Shown piece after piece: positions 9,417-16,990 of a DNA stretch of 64,000 bases. The notes under the pieces are model-generated. The model did no database searches. It saw only the letters and a program-made list of their open reading frames with translations, and was not told the origin of the DNA. Within the stretch, counting starts at the first letter, position 1; each line of letters begins with the position of its first letter. The translations under genes and the position numbers were made by a program. The stretch lies in NCBI RefSeq assembly GCF_018304825.1, contig NZ_CP072649.1, positions 682,001 through 746,000 on the forward strand, given 5' to 3'. The stretch is from Chloracidobacterium validum. GTDB taxonomy: Bacteria; Acidobacteriota; Blastocatellia; Chloracidobacteriales; Chloracidobacteriaceae.

Positions 9417-9638
9417 ATGACTTTGATGGAGCAAATTGAGAAGCAATTAAGCACCCTGCCACCTGAGAAGCAGAACGAAGTGTTGGATTTTATTATCTTT
9501 CTGCAGCAGCGGGTGGGCATTTCACAACCCGTCAAGCGGCTCCCGCTGAAAAAACACCCTGCCTTCGGTTCGTGGAAACATCGCAACATTGACGCCATTC
9601 GACATCAGCAAAACCTGCGAGCTGAGTGGGGCATTTGA
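9417..9638 (+). CDS. vapB: VapB-like antitoxin (DUF2281 type)
   Basis: This 73-residue protein begins MTLMEQIEKQLSTLPPEKQN, the helical N-terminus typical of DUF2281 antitoxins, and ends with a basic tail that in relatives wraps the toxin. The ATG at 9417 has GGAG six bases upstream. Its TGA stop shares one base with the ATG of the following PIN-domain toxin (TGATG), so the two are translationally coupled. It should neutralise the VapC toxin and repress the pair's own promoter. Confidence 0.8.
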   Translation: MTLMEQIEKQLSTLPPEKQNEVLDFIIFLQQRVGISQPVKRLPLKKHPAFGSWKHRNIDAIRHQQNLRAEWGI

Positions 9639-10000
9639 TGAATGCCGTTTTCGATACAAACATCGTGATTGACGCGCTCAACGGCGTTGAACAGGCGGAC
9701 GTCGAATACAGCCGTTATGAACGTGTTTTGATCAGCCGCATCACCTGGATGGAGGTATTGATCGGCGCGGAGGATAACGAGACTGAAGTCAGGGATTTTC
9801 TCGAGTCTCGTTTCGAGATCGTTTCACTTGACTTGGTAGTGGCGGAGAGAGCCATCGAATTGCGCCGTGCGCATCGGATGCGCCTGCCCGATGCCATTAT
9901 TTGGGCTACCGCGCAGGTGAATGACGCCGTGCTGGTCACGCGCAACACAAAGGACTTCGATCCCGCATGGGAAGGGATCCGATTGCCTTACACGCTGTAA
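9638..10000 (+). CDS. vapC: VapC-like PIN-domain ribonuclease toxin
   Basis: From ATG 9638 the protein has 120 residues and the acidic residues of a PIN nuclease: D6 in FDTNIVIDAL, E in TWMEVLIG near residue 37, D in LPDAIIWATA, and D in TKDFD. PIN toxins cleave RNA using bound Mg ions. The start overlaps the vapB stop by one base; an earlier ATG at 9626 is less likely because it lies inside vapB. The gene ends 20 bp before the right copy of the 490-bp repeat. It looks intact. Confidence 0.88.
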   Translation: MNAVFDTNIVIDALNGVEQADVEYSRYERVLISRITWMEVLIGAEDNETEVRDFLESRFEIVSLDLVVAERAIELRRAHRMRLPDAIIWATAQVNDAVLVTRNTKDFDPAWEGIRLPYTL

Positions 10001-10020
10001 TCCCAAATCGGGGATCGCTT

Positions 10021-10509
10021 CTGAATGCGAAGGTAACGACGAGCGGATTGCGTGTATATGTGCCTGTTTCCGGCGACCAATGCTGGGACGCGCCGCTGCC
10101 CTGTACCCCTCACTTCAACAAAGAACTTCGGTTGATAGACCCGGATGATATGGCTTCAGGCTTCACCGTGCGTCCGACGCGAGCAATGCCGAGGACGCCG
10201 AACCAAAGAATCTACTTAGCGATTTCCTGCAAGCCTTTCTCAGTGTGCGACGCTCTCTTACACGACCCGGAAAGGAGTAGCCACCTACCCGCTGGAGGTT
10301 CGTCCCTTCGTCGCGCGAAATTCATCTGCGGATGAACCTTTGATGACGCATCGGATGGCGAGCATGGGCCGTCCAACCGCTTCACGCGCAGCAAAGGGGC
10401 GCTTGTAACCGGCCACGCGCCAGACTAGGCTTGCTTGGTCAGAGTTGGATACCTACGCATCCTCACCAAGCTCCGCCACCTTGTGAAAGGTCGCCTCGCC
10501 CGACCCGTG
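10021..10509 (+). repeat. Long direct repeat, right copy (489 bp)
   Basis: This is the second copy of 6145-6635. It starts abruptly 20 bp after vapC inside what was the coding sequence of the membrane protein, passes through that gene's stop and terminator, and runs into the intact propeller-SpoIIE gene. The copies differ by a few percent, including changes in the terminator hairpin, so the duplication is not brand new. Confidence 0.95.
10353..10374 (+). terminator. Hairpin in the right repeat copy
   Basis: ggatggc and gccgtcc pair over 7 bp with one T-G wobble. The left copy has ggacggc at the same place. One arm has changed yet pairing survives, so the structure may still matter, probably as terminator upstream of the sensor gene. 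Confidence 0.45.
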
Positions 10510-13500
10510 CGCCCCATCCGCCGGCTGCTCTCACTGCTCGTCATTCTCCTGGTTAGCGCCACAAGCGCCAGCGCGCTCGACCCCAACAAGGCACTCACCC
10601 AATATACCCGGCGCGTCTGGACCACCCGCGAGGGACTCCCACTCGCCGCCATCTTCAGCATCGCCCAAACCCGTGACGGCTACCTGTGGGTCGGCACCCA
10701 CGAGGGACTTGCCCGCTTCGACGGCATAACGTTTACCGTCTTCAACCGACGCAATACCCCAGCCCTGACCAACAACCGCATTACCGCGCTGTGCGCCGCG
10801 CCCGATGGCGCGCTCTGGATCGGAACCGGCGGCGACCGCTTCTTCAGTAGCGGCGGCGTCCGGGGCGGCGGCATCTTCCGCTATGCCCAAGGTCAGTGGC
10901 AAAGCTTCTCCATGGCCAACGGCCTCCCCGACGACATCATCAATGCCCTCACCCTCGATACCGCCGGGACGCTCTGGATCGGCACCGCCGGCGGACTCGT
11001 CGCCTTCGATGGACAACGGTTTACCCACTACGCCACCCGTGACGGACTCCCCAACCTACACGTCGCGGCCCTGCTGCCTGACCGGCGCGGCGGCCTCTGG
11101 GTTGGCACGCGCGACGGCCTCGCCTACCTCCAGAACGGGCAACTTGAAACCGTCGGCTTGCGCAACCATACCGTTCAGGCGCTCCACGAAGACCCCTCGG
11201 GCCGGTTCTGGGTCGGGACGCAAACCCAACTGTTCTGCCGCCGGTCACCAGGCGAAGACTTCACGCCCAGCCCCGTTCCCGGCCCCATCAGCGACATCCA
11301 GACCGACCGCGACGGTAACGTTTGGATCACGTCCTACAACTACGGCGTGGCACGCATCCACGGAGAAACCGTCGAACGCTTTACGTCTCCGCCACAGCCC
11401 GGCCTGGATGTCGCCCCATTCGGCGTCCACAAACAATCGCTCTGCCTCCTCACCGGACGCGAAGGCGAACTCTGGATCGGAACCGGGCGCGGACTGTACT
11501 GCTTTCAGGACGGGGCCATCACCCCCATCGGAGAAATGGAAGGCCTGCTCGGACGCTATGCCTACCCGATTCTATGCGATACCTACCCGATTCTACGCGA
11601 CCGCGCCGATGCCATCTGGGTCGGAACCGGCGAAGGCGGGCTGTCGCGTATCGAGCAAGGCAAAGTCGTTGCCGTCTGGAACAAACGCCAGGGCCTGCCG
11701 GCTGATGACGTCCTCGCCCTGTGCGAAGACCATGCCGGAACGCTCTGGATTGGCTCGTCAGCCGGATTGACCCGCAAAACCGGCGACCGCTTCACGACCT
11801 ACGGGCCAGCCGACGGACTGACCGGCACGCCGGTGCGCGTCATCCACGAAGAACCCGACGGAAGCCTGTGGCTCGGTGCCGGAACCACCCTGTGCCGCTT
11901 CGCCGACGGCACGTTCAAGGCACTCGGGCCAGCCGACGGCTACCCCGTCCCGGATGCCCAAGTGCTGGCGATAGCCCGCGACCGCGACGGCGTCCTGTGG
12001 ATTGGAACGAATCGCGGGCTGGTCCGCCGCCAGGGACAAACCTTCACCCTGCTCGGCCAGGCCGATGGCCTCCCACACCCCAGCGCCAAATACTTCCACC
12101 AGGATGCTGACGGGACGCTGTGGATTGGAACCGCCGGAGGGCTGGCGCGCTTCACGAACGGACGCTTCACCGCGCTGACCACCCGCCACGGACTCTTCGA
12201 CGACAACATCCATGCCATTTTCGCCGACGCTCAGGGTCGCTTCTGGATGTCTTCCAATCTGGGCATTTTTGCCGTGCCACGCGCCGAACTCATCGCCTGC
12301 GCCGACGGACGACAGCCGCGCGTGAACTGCCGGGTCTTCGGCGTGCTAGACGGCATGCGCGATGCCGAAGCCAACGGCAGCCGGCAACCCGCTGGCTGCC
12401 AAGCCCCTGATGGCAGCCTCTGGTTTCCGACCGCCAATGGGATTGCCGTCATCCAGCCCGCCAAACTGCCCTACAACGCCATCCCTCCACCCATACTGAT
12501 CGAGGGGCTGACGGCCGATGGCGCGCCACCGGCCACCGCGGATGGCACGCTTTCCGTCAACACGCAGACGGTTGAAATTCGCTACACCGCGCCAAGCTTT
12601 CTCGTGCCGGAACGCCTGACGTTTTCATACCGCCTGCTCGGGCTGAACCAAACCTGGCAGTCGGCCGGCGCGCGCCGGGTGGTCTATTTCACCGGCCTCG
12701 CGCCTGGGCGCTACACCTTCCAGGTGCAGGCCTTCAACAACGATGGGGTCGCCAGCCTGGCACCCGCCGAAGTCAGTTTTTCCATTCCTGCCCCATGGCA
12801 CAAAACTTACCTTGCCTATGCCGTCTATGGGCTGTTGGCGCTCGGCCTCGTCTTTGGGGGCGTCCGGTGGCGACTGGCAGCACTACGGCGCTTGGCGCTC
12901 CGCCTGGAACAAACCGTCGCCGCGCGCACCGCCGAGATGTATCGCCAGCAGGATGCCCTGCGCCAACAACGTGACGAAATCGAGCGCAAAAATGCCGAAA
13001 TTCTCGATGGTCTGAACTACGCCAAACAGATTCAAGAGGCGTTGTTGCCGCGCCTGGACCAGCTCACGGCGGCGCTCCCAAACACCTTTGTCGTCTATGC
13101 GCCCCGCAACATCGTTTCCGGAGATTTCTACTGGCTGCGCGAACTTGACGACAACACCATCCTCGTCGCGGTCGGGGACTGCACTGGACATGGGGTGGCC
13201 GGCGCGTTGCTCTCCATGATTGGGATGACACTCCTCAACCAAGTCATTCAGGAAGGAAACACTGAACCGGCACAGGTGCTTGAGCGGCTACACCTCGGCA
13301 TCCGGCACGCTCTGCAGCAAGACGCGGGTCTGAAGACCGCGCAGGATGGCATGGACATCGGCCTGTGCCGCATCGAACGCGCTCACGGCCGCATCAAGTT
13401 TTCCGGCGCGCGGTTTCGCCTGCACCTCGTCACCCCAACCGGTGACCTCCTGACGACCAAAGGCGATGTGAAATCCATCGGCGGACGCCAGCGCGAGGCG

Positions 13501-13755
13501 TACCGAACCTTCACGCAACACGACGTGAGCTACGCCAACGGCGCGATGCTTTACCTCTTGACCGATGGACTAACCGACCAGAAAGGGCCAACCGGTGAAC
13601 GCTATGGGTCGCGCCGGGTTGGGGCGCTGCTACAACGTTTGGCCAACCTGCCGCCAGCCGACCAAGCCAAGCGGATTGTCGAAGCAATCACGGCCTTCCG
13701 CGGCGACGAAGCCCAACTGGACGATGTTACCGTTGTAGGCATGCGCCTTGGATAG
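10483..13755 (+). CDS. Two-propeller sensor protein with SpoIIE-type PP2C phosphatase output
   Basis: About 1090 residues from a proposed GTG at 10483; a TTG at 10435 in the same frame is the alternative. Order: a hydrophobic signal or anchor (about 12-28), then some fourteen Reg_prop-type repeats of the form GYLWVGTHEGLARFDG and TLWIGTAGGL (about 45-660) forming periplasmic beta-propellers, then a Y_Y_Y domain (about 712-764, FSYRLLGLNQTWQ), a membrane helix (about 775-797), a coiled coil, and a SpoIIE phosphatase (about 860-1090). The phosphatase keeps its metal-binding aspartates in VSGDFYWL, VGDCTGHGVAG, LTDGLTD and DDVTVV. Ligand sensing outside should control dephosphorylation of a cytoplasmic target, often an anti-sigma-factor antagonist; no such partner is adjacent. 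The first bases of the gene lie in the duplicated 490-bp segment. Confidence 0.9.
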   Translation: MKGRLARPVRPIRRLLSLLVILLVSATSASALDPNKALTQYTRRVWTTREGLPLAAIFSIAQTRDGYLWVGTHEGLARFDGITFTVFNRRNTPALTNNRITALCAAPDGALWIGTGGDRFFSSGGVRGGGIFRYAQGQWQSFSMANGLPDDIINALTLDTAGTLWIGTAGGLVAFDGQRFTHYATRDGLPNLHVAALLPDRRGGLWVGTRDGLAYLQNGQLETVGLRNHTVQALHEDPSGRFWVGTQTQLFCRRSPGEDFTPSPVPGPISDIQTDRDGNVWITSYNYGVARIHGETVERFTSPPQPGLDVAPFGVHKQSLCLLTGREGELWIGTGRGLYCFQDGAITPIGEMEGLLGRYAYPILCDTYPILRDRADAIWVGTGEGGLSRIEQGKVVAVWNKRQGLPADDVLALCEDHAGTLWIGSSAGLTRKTGDRFTTYGPADGLTGTPVRVIHEEPDGSLWLGAGTTLCRFADGTFKALGPADGYPVPDAQVLAIARDRDGVLWIGTNRGLVRRQGQTFTLLGQADGLPHPSAKYFHQDADGTLWIGTAGGLARFTNGRFTALTTRHGLFDDNIHAIFADAQGRFWMSSNLGIFAVPRAELIACADGRQPRVNCRVFGVLDGMRDAEANGSRQPAGCQAPDGSLWFPTANGIAVIQPAKLPYNAIPPPILIEGLTADGAPPATADGTLSVNTQTVEIRYTAPSFLVPERLTFSYRLLGLNQTWQSAGARRVVYFTGLAPGRYTFQVQAFNNDGVASLAPAEVSFSIPAPWHKTYLAYAVYGLLALGLVFGGVRWRLAALRRLALRLEQTVAARTAEMYRQQDALRQQRDEIERKNAEILDGLNYAKQIQEALLPRLDQLTAALPNTFVVYAPRNIVSGDFYWLRELDDNTILVAVGDCTGHGVAGALLSMIGMTLLNQVIQEGNTEPAQVLERLHLGIRHALQQDAGLKTAQDGMDIGLCRIERAHGRIKFSGARFRLHLVTPTGDLLTTKGDVKSIGGRQREAYRTFTQHDVSYANGAMLYLLTDGLTDQKGPTGERYGSRRVGALLQRLANLPPADQAKRIVEAITAFRGDEAQLDDVTVVGMRLG

Positions 13756-13807
13756 CCCCGGAACAAGCGAACAAAGGCAATCCAATCCACCCACCAACCG
13801 TCCGCCG

Positions 13808-15031
13808 TTACTCGCGGGCGCGGACGGTCACCTCAAGTGACGTCCCAGTTGCTTCGTTGGGCATCCGCGCGCGGATGCGGGCGGCGCAATCGGCAACCCG
13901 TGAGGCCGGAACGGTCACGATGACCCGCTCGCCGCTTGGTTGCGCCGAGCCGCCAAACTCACGCGCAATGGCCGCAAGGCGCGCCAGCGCCGCCGACCGA
14001 TCCGCTACGGTCAGACGGAGGGTCAGGGTGGCGACGGGAGCGCCGGCAGGCGAACGCTGTCGCGCTGCAAACGACTCATTCGCTTTTTTGCTCTCAGGCG
14101 CGGCCGGCTGAGCGACGTTATCGGCCGGCGGCGGTTCCGGCTTGGCGCCGGCAACACTGGCCGCCCCAGCGTCGGCCTTCTCGCGGCTCACTTGTTCGCG
14201 GGCGGCTTGGTCACGACTCGCCCGCGCGGGGGCGCTTTTGTCGTCATGGCTATCGAACCCCGCGAACCCACCACGACTCGCCCGCGCGGGGGCGCTTTCA
14301 GCCATAGCGGGCGACTGCGGCGGTGCCGATAACGGGGTGACGGTTTCAGAACGCTCTGGCGCGGACGCCATTGATGACGGTTCGGGCCGGCCCGCGGCCG
14401 GCTTCGCGCTGTCCGCCGGTAAAGCGTCAACTGCACCAGACGAAGCCGCAGACGGCGGTGACTTCACCGATGGCGCGGTTTTCTCCGGCGCTTCCTTGCG
14501 CAACGGGAGTGCTTCCTGACGCTCGGCCGACCGTCCCGGCGGCACAGGCGGCGCGTCGGGACGGTCGGCCAATGTCGCCACGGGTTTTTCGGCAGGCGGG
14601 GGACTCGACCGCGCCACGTCCTCCGCCGCCGACGGGCCGAGCAGCCACCAGAAACCAACGCCCACCAGGAGCGCGCTACCAACCACCGCGCCAAGCGCCC
14701 AGGCCGGAGCTTGAACCCGCGCGCTCCAACCGGCCCACCAGTCCGCCCAGCCGCGACGCGCAGCCGGCATCGTCGCCGGACGACGCTTGGCGCGGGCCAG
14801 AATCGTCTCCGGCGACGCCCACTGGGCTGGTTCCGCAACGTCCCAAGTCGTGCCTTGCATCCACCGGCGCGCCGTCCGGAGATCGTCCAGCAACGCCTGC
14901 GCCGTGGTGGAACGCGCCAGCAAGGCTTCCACCTCCCGGCGGCGCGCTTCAGGCAGCGCGCCATCCAGGTAGTCCTCGAAATCACCATACAGCGGATGAT
15001 CGAGTTCGGGGTCTTCTGGCAAGGCTGACAT
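13808..15031 (-). CDS. Anti-sigma-factor-like single-pass membrane protein
   Basis: This 407-residue protein begins MSALPEDPELDHPLYGDFED and YLDGALPEARRREVEALLAR, the helical cytoplasmic region typical of ECF anti-sigma factors, though the HxxxCxxC zinc motif is missing. A membrane helix follows at about 107-130 (GAVVGSALLVGVGFWWLL), then a long Pro/Ala/Ser-rich linker, and a folded C-terminal domain from about 325 (LTLRLTVADRSAALARLAAI) resembling DUF4349-like periplasmic domains. GAGGA lies six bases before the ATG. A 27-bp direct repeat in the linker encodes SAPARASR twice. No sigma factor gene is adjacent. Role inferred from architecture only. Confidence 0.55.
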   Translation of the reverse strand: MSALPEDPELDHPLYGDFEDYLDGALPEARRREVEALLARSTTAQALLDDLRTARRWMQGTTWDVAEPAQWASPETILARAKRRPATMPAARRGWADWWAGWSARVQAPAWALGAVVGSALLVGVGFWWLLGPSAAEDVARSSPPPAEKPVATLADRPDAPPVPPGRSAERQEALPLRKEAPEKTAPSVKSPPSAASSGAVDALPADSAKPAAGRPEPSSMASAPERSETVTPLSAPPQSPAMAESAPARASRGGFAGFDSHDDKSAPARASRDQAAREQVSREKADAGAASVAGAKPEPPPADNVAQPAAPESKKANESFAARQRSPAGAPVATLTLRLTVADRSAALARLAAIAREFGGSAQPSGERVIVTVPASRVADCAARIRARMPNEATGTSLEVTVRARE

Positions 15032-15230
15032 GGCACATCCTCGGCGCGAGAGCAGGGTCGGCGTGATTGTAGTCGTCGCCGGGTGAAAAAGGTTCCACCC
15101 ACAATCTCAACGTCGTTACACGTTCGGCGCAACTCGCCCAACTGTGTTAGAAAACAAGCATAACCGAATTCCACCTTGTGGATGAAAATGGTCTCACGTT
15201 CGGCAATGCCGACCGCACACAAGAACCAAG

Positions 15231-16367
15231 ATGCTTGAACTCGACACACTGCTTGCCGCCATCCAGCGTTTCACCCAACCAGCACGCCGTCTGGCGCTGG
15301 CAACGGTCGTCAAGGTGACGGGGTCGGCCTACCGCCGGCCGGGCGCGCGCATGTTGATCAGTGAAACCGGCGAGACGGTCGGACAGATCAGCGGCGGCTG
15401 TCTGGAACAAGACCTCGTCGAGAAAGCCCAGGCCGTTTTGATGGCGGGCAAGCCCCAACTGGTGACGTACGACACCCGCGATGCATCCGCCGATCTGACC
15501 TGGGGTGTTGGTCTCGGCTGCGCGAGCGAGACACTTATTTACATCGAGCCGTTTCATCCCAATACCTGGTACCATCCCCTCGACTTGCTGGCCCTAGCCC
15601 GGGCATCCGGGGAAGACGCCGCGCTTGCCCTGGTCTTCCGGGCCGAAGGCAAGTTTGCCGGTCGGCAGGGCTTTCGCCTTCTGCATACGGACCGCACGCC
15701 GGTTGCCACGGGCGGCACCGTCGAAGCCGCAGATTGGCTGCGGCAGCTTCATCTGGACTTGCAGACGTGCCTGGCCGAACGACGTTCACGCCAGATGACC
15801 TATGGCACGGAAGACGGATGCCTCGAAGCCTTCATCGAGTTTGTCCCGCACCCGATCCAGCTTGCCATTCTCGGCGCGGGAGATGACGCCATCCCACTGG
15901 CGCGCCTCGCCGACCAACTGGGCTGGGAAGTAACCATCATGGACTGGCGCCCCGCGCTGGCGACGCCGGAACGCTTTCCAACGGCGCGCGCCATCATCGT
16001 TGTTCCCCAAGTTGATGACTTACCGCTGGACGCCAACCACTGCGTTGTCGTCATGACCCACCACTACCCAAGCGACAAAGCCATCGCGCGCCGTCTGGCC
16101 CAGGTTCAACCCCGCTATGTCGGACTCCTCGGACCGCGCCGCCGAACCGAACGGCTGCTCGACGAGCTGGCCGCCGAAGGCACACCCGTCGCCGAGTCCG
16201 TCGCGGGACACTGGCACTTTCCGGTCGGGCTGGACATTGGCGCCGAAACACCGATGGAAATTGCCCTATCCATCGTGGCTGAAATCCTGGCCGTGACCAA
16301 TCACCGTGCTGGGGAGTTTCTTCGCCACCGCGCTGCGCCGATTCACGAGCCGCTCCCGTCATCATGA
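15231..16367 (+). CDS. xdhC: XdhC/CoxI family molybdenum-enzyme maturation factor
   Basis: 378 residues. The N-terminal XdhC_CoxI domain contains VTGSAYRRPGARMLIS and QISGGCLEQDLVEKA (Cys in the SGGC motif). The C-terminal Rossmann domain begins near 205 with LAILGAGDDAIPLARLADQL and continues VTIMDWRPA. XdhC proteins bind molybdenum cofactor, promote its sulfuration and insert it into xanthine dehydrogenase-type hydroxylases. The stop overlaps the next ATG (ATGA), so it is co-translated with a MocA-like gene. No xanthine or CO dehydrogenase subunits are in the window, so its client enzyme must be elsewhere. Confidence 0.9.
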   Translation: MLELDTLLAAIQRFTQPARRLALATVVKVTGSAYRRPGARMLISETGETVGQISGGCLEQDLVEKAQAVLMAGKPQLVTYDTRDASADLTWGVGLGCASETLIYIEPFHPNTWYHPLDLLALARASGEDAALALVFRAEGKFAGRQGFRLLHTDRTPVATGGTVEAADWLRQLHLDLQTCLAERRSRQMTYGTEDGCLEAFIEFVPHPIQLAILGAGDDAIPLARLADQLGWEVTIMDWRPALATPERFPTARAIIVVPQVDDLPLDANHCVVVMTHHYPSDKAIARRLAQVQPRYVGLLGPRRRTERLLDELAAEGTPVAESVAGHWHFPVGLDIGAETPMEIALSIVAEILAVTNHRAGEFLRHRAAPIHEPLPSS

Positions 16368-16978
16368 CGCTACTTGCCGCGCCGCCCCCCTGTGCCGCCA
16401 TCGTCTTGGCGGCTGGCGCTGCCCGCCGGATGGGAGAACGCCCTAAGCTTTTGCTACCCATCGGCGGCGAGTCGCTGCTGCGGCGGGCAGTCCGGCTGGC
16501 GCAGTCCGCCCGGTGCGCGCCCGTCATCGTCGTTCTCGGCCGGCATGGCGAAACCTACCGCGACCACCTTGCCGGAGCGGGTGTTCACCTGGTGGACAAC
16601 CCTGAGTGGGCGGAAGGGATCGGCGCATCGCTACGCCGTGGGGTGGCAGCCCTGCCACCGAACCAGCCACCGGACGCCACATTTTTGGTGCTTGCCCCGG
16701 ATCAGCCACGGGTCACAACCGACCACCTATTGGCGCTTCAGGCGACGCTCCAAGCACAGCCGACCGCAACGGCAGTGGCTTCGGCTTATGCCGGAACCAT
16801 CGGCGTGCCGGTGCTGTTCCGCGACACATGGCGGGCGCGCCTGGCATCCGCTGGAGGCGAGGTTGGCGCGCGGCGGCATTTGCAACGATACTTGAATGAA
16901 GTCGTGGCGTTGCCATTCCCAGAAGGCGTGAACGATATTGATACCGAAGCAGACTACGCGGCGATCGCCGGTCAATGA
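16364..16978 (+). CDS. mocA: MocA-type molybdenum cofactor cytidylyltransferase
   Basis: 204-residue nucleotidyltransferase of the MobA/MocA fold. The N-terminal loop AAIVLAAGAARRMGERPKLL binds the CTP, with further conserved regions VVLGRHGE, DNPEWAEGIGASLRRGVAAL, FLVLAPDQPRV, GVPVLFRD and the terminal VNDIDTEADYA. MocA joins CMP to molybdopterin for enzymes of the xanthine dehydrogenase family. The pairing with XdhC supports MocA rather than MobA. Its ATG overlaps the xdhC stop by four bases. Confidence 0.88.
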   Translation: MTLLAAPPPCAAIVLAAGAARRMGERPKLLLPIGGESLLRRAVRLAQSARCAPVIVVLGRHGETYRDHLAGAGVHLVDNPEWAEGIGASLRRGVAALPPNQPPDATFLVLAPDQPRVTTDHLLALQATLQAQPTATAVASAYAGTIGVPVLFRDTWRARLASAGGEVGARRHLQRYLNEVVALPFPEGVNDIDTEADYAAIAGQ

Positions 16979-16990
16979 TGGGTAAGCCCT

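Noticed and set aside
6145-10509. Insertion sequence or composite transposon
   Set aside because: No transposase, no terminal inverted repeats and no short target duplication; the 490-bp repeats consist of host gene sequence.
10805-11770. 321-codon frame within the propeller-SpoIIE gene
   Set aside because: Low-complexity Ser/Pro/Ala translation of a high-GC alternate frame; the long 1090-codon gene explains the region.
14371-15066. 231-codon plus-strand frame opposite the anti-sigma-like gene
   Set aside because: Pro/Arg-rich shadow frame without start site or family similarity.
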